In this document: in pieces, positions 39,776-48,019 of the stretch
Layout: the number at the start of each line of letters is the position of its first letter
Position numbering within the stretch: the first letter of the stretch is position 1
Assembly (NCBI GenBank): GCA_040756375.1
Contig: JBFLZC010000022.1
Span: 29,251-93,250, forward strand
Length of the DNA stretch: 64,000 bases
From: VGSG01 sp040756375
GTDB lineage: Bacteria; Desulfobacterota; Desulfomonilia; Desulfomonilales; Desulfomonilaceae
Direction of reading: 5' to 3'
Translations under genes and position numbers: made by a program
The notes under the pieces: model-generated
The model's database searches: none
What the model saw: only the letters and a program-made list of their open reading frames with translations
Told to the model about the DNA's origin: nothing

Positions 39776-41881
39776 ATGAAGAGTCCAACGCAACCGCAGC
39801 CCGATCACTCTGAACAGCCCGGGACGCTCGTCCAAAATGAACCGGCGGACGTCGAGGCTTCGAGCAACGAATCCCTGATGCCTTCTTCCATCCCCTCCCG
39901 GAAATTCCAGGACGAAGCCTTTTCCTACGTGTCCCAATGGTGCACGGCTTCCTCTGAGTTCGTGAATCGCAAGGTGGAACGCTGGAAGCTGCTCGAAGAC
40001 TTATACCACAATCGCCGAGACCTCAATTCGTGGGCAGCTCGACAGGGTTCAGCGGGATCCGAAAATCGTGCGAGTCTGAGAAAGAACGCTGGTTCGGGCC
40101 ATGACCGCTGGCAGGCGGACATCATTCTCTCTCCCTCATACATTGTGGATGCATGGGCCGATCGTGCGTATCAAGCCATATTCGGCGGCCCGGACTGGCT
40201 GACCGTGATGCCTGAACACGCTGCGGGGGTGTCCGAGGAGGATTTTCAATATCCCGCTTCGTACAAACTCCAGGAGCTGCTCCTCTCCAGACTGGCCCAG
40301 GGCCATATCCACGTGCGCTTGTACGAAATCCTGCAACATCTGGTCCTCTTTGGGACGGTCTTTGCCAAAGTCTTCTGGTACTCCAAGGACGCCACCCGCT
40401 ACCATTGGGACTACGGGACACTTGAGGTCATAGAAGAGGAAGACAAAGTATATGATTGTCCCATTGTGCAGGTGATCCCGCTCGACCGCATACTGGTCGA
40501 TTGGACCGCAACGCACAGCGACGTGCAGCGCCATAGCGGCATCGGTCATCGAGTGGACAAGACCTATGAACACGTCCTGGAGCAGTTCGACCGAGGCGTA
40601 TACAACCTCAATCGGGCCGCTTTCGAAGAGCGCTGGAAAGATGCGCCCGAGGCCGGAGCCGATGAAGGTGAGCTCCTCCAAGACGAAGACGCACGCACCA
40701 TTGAGACCGATACGGTGAGAAGGCTCACGGTCTGGGAGTGGCATGGCCGCATTCCCACTGAAAAAGGCCACAAGGAATGTCTCTGCACCATCGTGACCGA
40801 ACGAGGGAGCTCCAATCCGAAAGAGGGGATAATGGTGCGCCTTCTGGAAGCTCCGGTGCTATGGTGCGGCCTCAGGCCCTTTCTTGCCGCGCATTACACG
40901 CCTCTGCCCGGGTGTTTCGGTATGGGCGCGGTGGAAGGCAATCTGGACCTGATCCATTCCATTTCCCAATTCATAAGCCAGTCCCAGGACAACGCGAGAC
41001 TCACCGCCAACGCGCAGCTCATCGTCCGTAGAGGCTCTTCCGCGGCCAGGCAGATCAGCGCTGAGCAAGATGTGGTCTATCCAGGGAAAGTCTGGACCGT
41101 TGACGATCCTGCGGACATCATGCCCTTCCCACCACTCAATTTCCCGCAACATGAAGTCAACAACCTCATCAACTACCTCTACGGTCTGCTGGAAAAACGG
41201 ACCGCGGTCACCGAGATCACACTCGGCGTCAGCGGCCAGACCAAGACCGCAACAGAAGCCCACATTCTGCAGGAGTCCGGCCTGTCGCCCTTTATGACTC
41301 GCACAGACCTTTTCAGCCGCAGCTTCCTGGAACCGCTGGGCAGGCTTGCGCTGGCCATGCTCCAGCAGTTTCTCCTCGACGATCAGTACATCGTGGTGCG
41401 AGACGCGGCCGGCAGAGATGTCCCGCTTCGGGTCAACGCGTCGGAAATCCAGTCGGGCAAATATCGCGTGGTTGCCACGCTCACGCGGCAAGAATCTACG
41501 AGGCTGGCCAAGGCCCAGAGTATCGAACGGGCCTTGCCCACGCTGGCCCAGTTTCAGCCGGTCCTGGCGCAGGAAGGTGTTCAAATTTCTTTCTCCGAGC
41601 TCCTGAAGCGGTATCTGGATTTGATCGGAGTTGAAGGGGCAGACCGCGTGATCAGCCGTGTGGATGCTGCGCAGGCCGAGCAGCTCGCACAAGAAGGAAG
41701 TCCGCTCCCGCAAGGCGACCGCATAGGAGTGAATCAACGCCCAGGCGACTTGAGAAATGCTGGAGGCCCTCCCCGGCTGGTAGAAAAGGGCGGCCCAATG
41801 GGACCTCAACCCACAGACGCCAACGCGCTGGCTCAACTGCTCCAGATTCAAGCGCAGCAGGCCGTGGGTAGGGCTCCATAG
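39776..41881 (+). CDS. Phage portal (head-tail connector) protein
   Basis: A 701-residue portal protein, probably of the podovirus type. The core has FVNRKVERWKLLEDLYHNRR, SYIVDAWADRAYQAIFGGPD, the crown and wing region VFAKVFWYSKDATRYHWDYG, RILVDWTATH, then PLPGCFGMGAVEGNLDLIHS, ISQFISQSQDNARL and VTEITLGVSGQTKTATEAHI, where the conserved GxxxTATE/xxTATEA motif of portal proteins is seen. The long C-terminal part is rich in Gln and Gly. It would form the dodecameric ring through which DNA is packaged. GAGGAA precedes the ATG. No terminase gene lies before it in the window. Confidence 0.85.
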   Translation: MKSPTQPQPDHSEQPGTLVQNEPADVEASSNESLMPSSIPSRKFQDEAFSYVSQWCTASSEFVNRKVERWKLLEDLYHNRRDLNSWAARQGSAGSENRASLRKNAGSGHDRWQADIILSPSYIVDAWADRAYQAIFGGPDWLTVMPEHAAGVSEEDFQYPASYKLQELLLSRLAQGHIHVRLYEILQHLVLFGTVFAKVFWYSKDATRYHWDYGTLEVIEEEDKVYDCPIVQVIPLDRILVDWTATHSDVQRHSGIGHRVDKTYEHVLEQFDRGVYNLNRAAFEERWKDAPEAGADEGELLQDEDARTIETDTVRRLTVWEWHGRIPTEKGHKECLCTIVTERGSSNPKEGIMVRLLEAPVLWCGLRPFLAAHYTPLPGCFGMGAVEGNLDLIHSISQFISQSQDNARLTANAQLIVRRGSSAARQISAEQDVVYPGKVWTVDDPADIMPFPPLNFPQHEVNNLINYLYGLLEKRTAVTEITLGVSGQTKTATEAHILQESGLSPFMTRTDLFSRSFLEPLGRLALAMLQQFLLDDQYIVVRDAAGRDVPLRVNASEIQSGKYRVVATLTRQESTRLAKAQSIERALPTLAQFQPVLAQEGVQISFSELLKRYLDLIGVEGADRVISRVDAAQAEQLAQEGSPLPQGDRIGVNQRPGDLRNAGGPPRLVEKGGPMGPQPTDANALAQLLQIQAQQAVGRAP

Positions 41882-41944
41882 CCTCTGGGGGGATAATCCG
41901 CGGGCGCAACGGCTCCTTAGCCTCAGATCGAATAATCCGCGAGT

Positions 41945-41999
41945 GTAGGGGCGCAATTCATTGGGCCCGGAAACATGGCGTGATGAATCACGCCCCTAC
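41945..41999. repeat. GTAGGGGCGCAATTCATT palindromic repeat, copy 1
   Basis: GTAGGGGCGCAATTCATTGG and GGCGTGATGAATCACGCCCCTAC. A close copy is at 60091-60148. Both are between phage-type genes. Confidence 0.75.
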
Positions 42000-42068
42000 G
42001 GGCCGTTTTCATTGCTCTTTAGGACGATCCGCGCTTAGCGCAAGCCCGACCAAAAAAGGGAGGAGTCT

Positions 42069-42356
42069 ATGCCCATGTTCTACAAGGAATATCTACTCTT
42101 CAGGGACGGCTGGGACGAAGATTCGGAAAAGGAGATCGAGCGCAGCCTCGTCGAGTGCGCGGCAGGTCCGGCGTGGCAAAACCAGTTCCTGCCGGCCTTC
42201 TTGGAAATGCTCAAACGGGAGCAGTTCATAAAGATTATGGAGTGCTTGGACAAGGACAAGAATCTGGAATTCAACCGCGGCTTCGTCGCGGGTATCGACA
42301 TGGTTCTCAACAAACTGGACCGGATCTCGATCAAAGCCCGGCCCGGGAACGAATGA
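42069..42356 (+). CDS. Hypothetical phage-cassette protein, 95 residues
   Basis: An acidic, helical protein: MPMFYKEYLLFRDGWDEDSE, KEIERSLVECAAGPAWQNQF, LPAFLEMLKREQFIKIMECL, DKDKNLEFNRGFVAGIDMVL. GGGAGGAGTCT precedes the ATG. It lies between portal and scaffold genes on the same strand; some phages place small head or packaging accessory genes there. No family recognised. Confidence 0.75.
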   Translation: MPMFYKEYLLFRDGWDEDSEKEIERSLVECAAGPAWQNQFLPAFLEMLKREQFIKIMECLDKDKNLEFNRGFVAGIDMVLNKLDRISIKARPGNE

Positions 42357-42378
42357 CCAGAAAGCGCCAGGAGGGATC

Positions 42379-43134
42379 GTGAAGTTGAGAGAATTGATCA
42401 GCGAGCGGTTGAGCGCAGCGCCGAATCAGCCGCGAGATGCAGTGGAAGAGGAGGGAAGGCCCGTTTCCGACCCCGAAGCTCCTCCAGAAAAGGAGCAAGC
42501 TCCCGAAACCAAGGAAATAGACAAGGAGCCCACGCGGGACGAACTCCTGGCGGCCTACGCGGAAACGTGGCGCCTGATGCAGGATAAGGAGCGTGAAATG
42601 GAGGAATTGCGGGCCCACCTGGCTCAGAAGGGCGAAGAGACTCGGTTTCTCATGAAGCGTGCGGAAGAGGACGCGTTCAGGCGGGACGTTGGAGAAGCTT
42701 ACAAGCAGGACCCCATAGGCACCACCGCGATGATGGTCGAGCGCTCCAAACAGGAAGCCCTTCAAGAGATGTCCTGGAGATTCAATCAGGCCATCAAGGA
42801 ACAACGCGGGTTTGATCGGTTCATGCGTGAGTTCCTCGAAGATCCCGCGCATACGCACCTCAAGCCCTATGAACAGCAGTTGGAGCTCTTGATCCTTGAA
42901 AAAGGCCTCTCCCCTGAGGAAGCCGCGGATGTGATCCAGCGTCTGGGAAAAAGCTGGGAAGACACGAACAAACGACGCTTTCAGGCAGCCAAGGAGATTC
43001 GGAATCGGTCCACCGTCGAGAGCGGCGGCGAGGTCTCAACACCGATTGACCGGGATGCGGAATTCGATCGAGTGATCAAGAAAGCCAAAACGCTCGACGA
43101 GATGTTCGCCGGGCTCAACAAGCTCAAAGGCTAA
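42379..43134 (+). CDS. Probable capsid scaffolding protein
   Basis: A 251-residue, highly charged, helical protein with a disordered Glu/Pro-rich start, a coiled coil (ETWRLMQDKEREMEELRAHL), a middle helix bundle and a short basic C-terminal helix region (DEMFAGLNKLKG). The lack of Cys, high charge and position directly before the major capsid gene are typical of scaffolding proteins, which assist procapsid assembly. The start is GTG 42379 after CAGGAGGGATC. Sequence similarity in this class is low, so the call is from layout. Confidence 0.65.
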   Translation: MKLRELISERLSAAPNQPRDAVEEEGRPVSDPEAPPEKEQAPETKEIDKEPTRDELLAAYAETWRLMQDKEREMEELRAHLAQKGEETRFLMKRAEEDAFRRDVGEAYKQDPIGTTAMMVERSKQEALQEMSWRFNQAIKEQRGFDRFMREFLEDPAHTHLKPYEQQLELLILEKGLSPEEAADVIQRLGKSWEDTNKRRFQAAKEIRNRSTVESGGEVSTPIDRDAEFDRVIKKAKTLDEMFAGLNKLKG

Positions 43135-43154
43135 TTGATGAGGAGTAAATTGGT

Positions 43155-44372
43155 ATGGCAGGAGACGTGTACGATTTCATGAAGTTGTGGACTCAGAGCG
43201 ATCAGGAGTCCGAGCGGCGAATCAAGAAGTTCCTGCTCGAAGGTTTAGACAAGGTTGTTCAGGGTCAAAGCGATGTGCTCTCCAAGATCAAGGTGGGTGA
43301 GACTGTGGCCACGCCGGTGGTGCGATGGATGGAGGAATGGGCCTATCCGTCGCAGGTGACCGGACAACTCACCGGAAACACGCTTGCATTTACAGGATAC
43401 CTGTTCGGCAAAGCAATCAACACCGAAACCGTCCGCAAAGTCATTCGACCCGGAACCATACTTGAGCGGCCTTCAGACGGGGTTCAGGCGAAGGTGGCAT
43501 CTGTGGACGGCTTGCAAGCGACAGTGAACGCATACGGGAACACTACGCTCAGCGATGATGGCTCAGCCACAGGCTGGGACGTCATCTCCGAGGTCTGGTC
43601 CGACTATAGGGACGCGTCCGACCCTCGATCGCTCGATAGGATCTTTAGGGAAGTGGGTACCCAGATCCACGCTGAGACCTTCGAAATCCCCAAAACTCGC
43701 AAGAACACCAAGTACGAGATTGTCGCCGACGAGGTAGAGCATCAGGTTACCGCGCTGCTCGAAAAGCTCAGACGGCAGCTTGCGTACGCGGTGCTGAGGT
43801 CCCGGCCGTATCATGACGGCGCGAACTTTGTGTACGGCAACAAGACTGAAGAGCCCACCATGTGCGGGATCTGCACCTGGCCGGTCATAACTCAGGCGGA
43901 ATTGTCCAATCCCAGTGTATTCGTGAACAAAAGTTCAGCGCCCTTGAACAAGACCGATCTGGACAATCTCGCCAAATATCTCTGGCTTGAGGAGAACGCG
44001 GATTACAACTCAGGCGACTGGTGGATCGTCTGTCATCCGATAACGCATCAGTTCATCCACGACTTCGACATCGCATATCGAAGGATGGAACGGGACGACC
44101 ACGGCGTCGGCTTCCACGTGGATACTTTCGACGCCAAGATCGGCAAGAGTTTTCCGATCGTGTCCGACCGATACATGCGACCGGATACACTCATCATCGC
44201 GAACCTGAAGAAGATGAGCTATGGCTACTTCGCTCAGGATCGGTTGGACCGCAAGGAAATCCCAACCCAGGGCCGGTATCAGCGGTGGCTCATCTCGTTC
44301 CAGACATACGGCGTCGTGGCCCGGAATCCCAGGGCCAACATCGGCATGATCTACGGCTTGCCGACAGGCTAA
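43155..44372 (+). CDS. Major capsid protein (SU10-like, DUF5309 type)
   Basis: A 405-residue protein in the size range of HK97-fold capsid proteins. An N-terminal helical arm (residues about 1-45) is followed by a beta-rich body (GQLTGNTLAFTGYLFGKAIN, RPGTILERPSDGVQAKVASV), then RRQLAYAVLRSRPYHDGANF, TDLDNLAKYLWLEENADYNS, WWIVCHPITHQFIHDFDIAY and the closing KIGKSFPIVSDRYMRPDTLI, IANLKKMSYGYFAQDRLDRK. That order matches SU10-type major capsid proteins (PF17236). The gene is 20 bases after the scaffold gene with AGGAG before ATG. Apparently intact. Confidence 0.8.
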   Translation: MAGDVYDFMKLWTQSDQESERRIKKFLLEGLDKVVQGQSDVLSKIKVGETVATPVVRWMEEWAYPSQVTGQLTGNTLAFTGYLFGKAINTETVRKVIRPGTILERPSDGVQAKVASVDGLQATVNAYGNTTLSDDGSATGWDVISEVWSDYRDASDPRSLDRIFREVGTQIHAETFEIPKTRKNTKYEIVADEVEHQVTALLEKLRRQLAYAVLRSRPYHDGANFVYGNKTEEPTMCGICTWPVITQAELSNPSVFVNKSSAPLNKTDLDNLAKYLWLEENADYNSGDWWIVCHPITHQFIHDFDIAYRRMERDDHGVGFHVDTFDAKIGKSFPIVSDRYMRPDTLIIANLKKMSYGYFAQDRLDRKEIPTQGRYQRWLISFQTYGVVARNPRANIGMIYGLPTG

Positions 44373-44378
44373 CAGCCT

Positions 44379-44401
44379 ACTGCGCGTGATCTGAACAAAG
44401 C
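44379..44401 (+). repeat. Direct repeat flanking a palindromic element, left
   Basis: ACTGCGCGTGATCTGAACAA AGC is repeated at 44502-44524 with two changes (GT for CG after ACTGCG). The two copies bracket the GTAGGTCGG element at 44406-44500, so the element and one flank may have been duplicated or inserted with duplication. Confidence 0.7.
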
Positions 44402-44405
44402 AGCC

Positions 44406-44500
44406 GTAGGTCGGATTGAGTCCCGCGTTCTACGCGGGACGAAATCCGACATCATGCCCAACGCAGCATGTCGGGTTTCGCGGGGCTCAACCCGACCTAC
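44406..44500. repeat. GTAGGTCGG..CCGACCTAC palindromic element, copy 1
   Basis: GTAGGTCGGATTGAGTCCCG and GGGCTCAACCCGACCTAC are the ends; inside are GGGACGAAATCCGACAT and ATGTCGGGTTTCGCG. This is a widespread proteobacterial repeat type. It sits between the capsid gene and the next phage gene. Another copy is at 57362-57443. Confidence 0.75.
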
Positions 44501-44501
44501 C

Positions 44502-44524
44502 ACTGCGGTTGATCTGAACAAAGC
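44502..44524 (+). repeat. Direct repeat flanking a palindromic element, right
   Basis: ACTGCGGTTGATCTGAACAA AGC, the partner of 44379-44401. Confidence 0.7.
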
Positions 44525-44544
44525 TATCCACGAGGAGAATTGAT

Positions 44545-45198
44545 ATGCCAGCTATAGCTCGGAAAAGCGATCGCAAGCCGGGTTGGACTCCCCCGGCTGC
44601 GGATTTCCATGAGGAGTATTACCCGGTCCAAAGTTTCGCATGGATCGGCAAGTCCGGAGATTCGACCTCGGATTTCCCCCACTGCGGGAGTGCAGACTTC
44701 GACCAAATTGAAGACGCAGGTATCGCGGGTTTGGATCAGTCCGCGCACGGAGACGCGTCCTATCTGATCTGGCGGGTGCCCCAGCAGATGAATATCACCG
44801 AGCCTCTCGGTGTTCAGCTTGTGTACACGAGTACCGCGTCGCCGTCGGAGACCACGAACTCCGCTTCAGGAAAGGTGGCCTGGAAGCTCGCGTGCGCCAG
44901 GGTAGGCGAAGGCGATGAAATGAGCGGCGCAACCTATGTTACTCCGCAAGATAATGGGACGGACTTCGTGGAAATCAATTACAGCGGCAATACCGCCTAT
45001 TCAGGTCAGGCCAAGCTCATGACGTCCACCTGGGCTGAGATTGACGGCCATGTGCATGGTTCTGCGGAGTCCGGGACCAACTTCCGGCACGGTGATCTGG
45101 TCATATTCCGATTTGCGAGAGACTCCGGTTCCGCGTCTGCAGTCATTCCCGTCGCTCTTCTGGGCGCTACCATACGCTACCGCCGAGACCGGCTGTAA
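44545..45198 (+). CDS. Phage-cassette structural-type protein, 217 residues
   Basis: A beta-rich protein without close family in my knowledge. It reads PVQSFAWIGKSGDSTSDFPH, ASYLIWRVPQQMNITEPLGV, QLVYTSTASPSETTNSASGK, VAWKLACARVGEGDEMSGAT and ends VIFRFARDSGSASAVIPVAL, LGATIRYRRDRL. The last part, where a strand states that a field can be read as a random variable with amplitude-like terms, resembles jelly-roll head-decoration or fibre proteins found after capsid genes in some podoviruses. ACGAGGAGAATTG precedes the ATG. Confidence 0.7.
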   Translation: MPAIARKSDRKPGWTPPAADFHEEYYPVQSFAWIGKSGDSTSDFPHCGSADFDQIEDAGIAGLDQSAHGDASYLIWRVPQQMNITEPLGVQLVYTSTASPSETTNSASGKVAWKLACARVGEGDEMSGATYVTPQDNGTDFVEINYSGNTAYSGQAKLMTSTWAEIDGHVHGSAESGTNFRHGDLVIFRFARDSGSASAVIPVALLGATIRYRRDRL

Positions 45199-45216
45199 AA
45201 GCGCTTCCCAAGCCAG

Positions 45217-45294
45217 GAGTTCTTGGAAGAGCTGCCGGGGAGGCCCTTTTTGCAAAACGGGCCTCCCCGGACCCCTCCCCAAAAACTCCCATGC
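45217..45294. repeat. GGGAGTTTTTGGGG hairpin repeat, copy 2
   Basis: GGAGTTCTTGGAAGAGCTGC, CGGGGAGGCCC, TTTTTGCAAAACGGGCC, TCCCCGGACCCCTCCCC and AAAAACTCCCAT. It is the intact-looking relative of the element at 27318-27487 that carries the G-run. The region 45199-45528 holds this repeat, the hairpin at 45480 and no clear gene. Confidence 0.8.
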
Positions 45295-45479
45295 TGTCGA
45301 ACTCATAACTGGTCCAATAGTGTCCGGTGGGCCTTCATTTCCGCACGAGTCGGAATTACCAGGTGACACGAGGAAATCCCTTTCGTGTTGGACCACTTCG
45401 GATAAATAAGGCCCGATACCTCAACCTCGATAGCACACCGCTTCGCTACCCGGCGCGAGATGATTCGGAAAATGCTATC

Positions 45480-45511
45480 GGGGAGCGCCAGCGCCGGGTG
45501 CGCTCCCCTTT
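45480..45511 (+). terminator. GC-rich hairpin before the 45529 gene
   Basis: GGGGAGCGC and GCGCTCCCC form a perfect nine-base-pair stem around an 11-base loop and are followed by TTT. It may end transcription from the capsid side or process the mRNA. Confidence 0.5.
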
Positions 45512-45528
45512 GCATCAGGAAATAACCC

Positions 45529-45858
45529 ATGAGACGTGATCTACCATCAAGATTCGAATGCATGGTTTTGTCCGCGAACGCATCGCTCACCACTGAAGAT
45601 GTAATGGTGCGCGGGCTCTTTGTGGCCGCCACCGGCGGTATTACCATCACTTTGCCCACACCCAATGAGCCAATAAACGCGGCAGAATGCGTTGTGGTGA
45701 ATAACACCAACAGCAACGTGGCCATCGCGTGCGTCAATGGCTTCCCGAACAACGGAGACAGCATCACCCTCGCTGCTGGGGCAAGCGCCTTTCTCTACTG
45801 TTCGCAACTCTCCACCACCGTGTACCGATGGGCCGCGGTCGGTGCGACGGCTTCATAG
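45529..45858 (+). CDS. Phage-cassette protein, 109 residues
   Basis: A beta-rich protein: MVLSANASLTTEDVMVRGLF, VAATGGITITLPTPNEPINA, AECVVVNNTNSNVAIACVNG, NNGDSITLAAGASAFLYCSQ, then TTVYRWAAVG. The pattern GxITITLPxP...C/YxVxNxxxSxxxIxxxxxxGxSITL..G.xxxLxC is common in phage tail or head fibre domains that end with a W-x-A-x-G tail. It likely decorates the particle. Weak AGGAAATAACCC before ATG. Confidence 0.7.
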   Translation: MRRDLPSRFECMVLSANASLTTEDVMVRGLFVAATGGITITLPTPNEPINAAECVVVNNTNSNVAIACVNGFPNNGDSITLAAGASAFLYCSQLSTTVYRWAAVGATAS

Positions 45859-45873
45859 TTTTGGAGGCGTGAT

Positions 45874-46203
45874 ATGCCAATCCTTCCAACCGTAAGAGAC
45901 GATAACGGAAATCCGCTGATCGGGCGCGGATCAGAGTTATTTACCACGCGCTTTTCCGACATAGACACCAACGGTCAGGCCATTACCATGGAGATCGATG
46001 TGAAAGGTGTGCTCGTGCACATTGAAGGAAACACTGAAGTCGCACGGCTCACTGGAACAGTAGCTGGCTCTGAACCCGCGCGATTCACGCAGGATGGTCT
46101 GACGGTGGAGCATCTACCGCTGGTCAAGCAGTCGGGCGAGACGCTCCTGACCGTAGCCGCACCATCGGGGACCGTCAACGTGTCGGTCCTTGCGTGGAGG
46201 TGA
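45874..46203 (+). CDS. Phage-cassette protein, 109 residues (second)
   Basis: A beta-rich protein: MPILPTVRDDNGNPLIGRGS, ELFTTRFSDIDTNGQAITME, IDVKGVLVHIEGNTEVARLT, GTVAGSEPARFTQDGLTVEH. TTTTGGAGGCGTGAT precedes the ATG. Sixteen bases separate it from the upstream gene and its stop overlaps the ribosome-binding site of the glycosyltransferase. Length equals that of its neighbour, but I do not see clear similarity. Structural role inferred from place. Confidence 0.65.
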   Translation: MPILPTVRDDNGNPLIGRGSELFTTRFSDIDTNGQAITMEIDVKGVLVHIEGNTEVARLTGTVAGSEPARFTQDGLTVEHLPLVKQSGETLLTVAAPSGTVNVSVLAWR

Positions 46204-46208
46204 ACCCG

Positions 46209-47951
46209 GTGCGGATCAGCGTATGCGTGGCCACCAAGAATCGGACCGATATTCTCCACCAGCTTCTCTGGAGCCTCATTCGGCAAGATTATCCGCACTG
46301 GGACCTGGTGATCGTGGATGATTCCGACGTGCCGGTGCAATGGAATGCGTTCGGAGTCTATCCAAGGCTGCTCAGCGAGATCAGTCGGACCGGCCACGAC
46401 ATAAGGACAGTCCAAGGCCCGCGGGTGAGTCGGATAGGCGCGGCCTATCAAGCGGGGTTCGGCGCAGCGTCCACAGACAACCCTTTATTCTTCAGGGTTG
46501 ACGACGACGCCTGGCTGGAGCCGGATTACTTGGCGAGGCTTTCCCGAATTATGGCAGATGATCGCGTTACCGCCTGCGGCGGTTTGTTCTTACATCCCGG
46601 CCATGAGATCGATGAGTTGGGCTCGGACGATCCTCGATACCGCCACGCGACCGTGGACGGCCTCTCGGACACTGTGAACATCCAGTGGTTTCGACACAAG
46701 AGACGAGAGCCGATCCCCGTGGAGCATCTCACCGCCAACATTCTCTTCAGTCGGCGCTGGCTGGAAACTATTGGCGGCTTTGAAACTCAGCTCTTTCGAC
46801 AACACCGGGACGAAACACAGGCGACCTGGAGACTGCATGTAGAAGGTGGGCAGCTCCTCGTGGACCCAGCCGCGGTGGCCTGGCATTTGCGAGGAGTTAA
46901 TGGCGGAGCTCGCGGATACTCGCCCGACGTGTATCTTGAAGACCACCGGCGATTCATGGCTCAACGCAGGAGCATTAAGCCGGGAATCCACATCAGCCTG
47001 GGTCACGCGATTGGTGACGGATTCATGGCCACCCCAATGCTGAGTGTTATGAGGGCTACGAATCCCGGAAGAGACATCGCGGTCTTTGCATCCTGGGCCC
47101 GACCGATACTCAGCGGTAATCCTGATGTGGACGAGATCGCTGACAACCCTCTGGAAGCGCAGCGAACCGTAAGGCTTGAAAAATCAGTCTACGCATGGGC
47201 CAGCGCAAATCAGTGGAAAGGGCATCTGGCCGAAGCGTACTGTAAGATGTTCAACTTACCTCTGCCGGAAGACATCACCCCGCGCTTCTTTTGGCAAGAT
47301 TCCGAGCAAAGCCTTTCACTCGTCCGTGACATTGTTGAACCACCGTACTTGGTGATCGCGACCTGGTCCGACGCAAAGACCTTTGATTTCTACCAGGCTT
47401 CAAGAAACAAAAACTGGCCCATAGAAAACTGGTCGCAAGTAATAGCTTGGGCCCATGATAAGGGCCTGAAGGTGGTTCAGCTTCGAGGCTCCAACCAGGA
47501 GCCATTTGTGGAAGGCGTGGACGTTGACTTTTGCAGACGGCCCTTGCGCGAAGCCTTTGCTTGCGTCTCCCACGCCAGGCTCTTCGTATCGGTCGATACC
47601 ATGGCGCATCACGCAGCGGTCGCGTTCGGTGTTCCCGGAGTAGTGCTCTGGGGCCGCTCCAAGCCGGAGCACTTCGGATATCGAATGCTGCAGATCATCA
47701 ACATACAGGGAGAATGCCCCGGCTTACCGGTTGAGCCGCCATCGGAGACGATTTCTCAGGAGAACGCTTCCGGCGTGCGGATTATTCGGGAGAGACCGTG
47801 CATAAACGGCGACCAGTGGGCCATGGACCAGGAAGTCTGCCCCATCCCAGGGCATCCCTGCATGTCCAGCATCAGCCCTCAAGCTGTCCTCAATGCGCTG
47901 GAAACCCTTTTAATGCAGCCGGTTCATGGCCAGACCCCAACCGATAGATAA
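46209..47951 (+). CDS. GT2-GT9 glycosyltransferase fusion in phage cassette
   Basis: A 580-residue fusion. Residues about 1-230 are a GT-A family 2 transferase: MRISVCVATKNRTDILHQLL, WDLVIVDDSDVPV, the metal-binding DDD at 98-100 in FFRVDDDAWLEPDY, and ETQATWRLHVEGGQLLVDPA. Residues about 255-560 are a GT-B family 9 (heptosyltransferase-like) domain: GIHISLGHAIGDGFMATPML, NPGRDIAVFASWARPILSGN, WPIENWSQVIAWAHDKGLKV, VQLRGSNQEPFVEGV, SVDTMAHHAAVAFGVPGVVL. GTG 46209 follows GGAGGT. Such a fusion inside structural genes suggests glycosylation of virion or host surface. Confidence 0.85.
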   Translation: MRISVCVATKNRTDILHQLLWSLIRQDYPHWDLVIVDDSDVPVQWNAFGVYPRLLSEISRTGHDIRTVQGPRVSRIGAAYQAGFGAASTDNPLFFRVDDDAWLEPDYLARLSRIMADDRVTACGGLFLHPGHEIDELGSDDPRYRHATVDGLSDTVNIQWFRHKRREPIPVEHLTANILFSRRWLETIGGFETQLFRQHRDETQATWRLHVEGGQLLVDPAAVAWHLRGVNGGARGYSPDVYLEDHRRFMAQRRSIKPGIHISLGHAIGDGFMATPMLSVMRATNPGRDIAVFASWARPILSGNPDVDEIADNPLEAQRTVRLEKSVYAWASANQWKGHLAEAYCKMFNLPLPEDITPRFFWQDSEQSLSLVRDIVEPPYLVIATWSDAKTFDFYQASRNKNWPIENWSQVIAWAHDKGLKVVQLRGSNQEPFVEGVDVDFCRRPLREAFACVSHARLFVSVDTMAHHAAVAFGVPGVVLWGRSKPEHFGYRMLQIINIQGECPGLPVEPPSETISQENASGVRIIRERPCINGDQWAMDQEVCPIPGHPCMSSISPQAVLNALETLLMQPVHGQTPTDR

Positions 47952-48019
47952 TCTGGCCGCGAGTTCGCCTGTCCTCTCGTTTGAGTACCCCATGAATTAC
48001 AGATCTGAGGCCAATCCGC

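Noticed and set aside
40859..41956. 365-residue antisense frame opposite the portal gene
   Set aside because: Shadow of the portal gene; its composition is not that of a real protein.
45303..45767. 154-residue minus-strand ORF with a signal-like segment
   Set aside because: It lies antisense to a plus-strand phage gene with a better start and crosses a strong hairpin; no ribosome-binding site.
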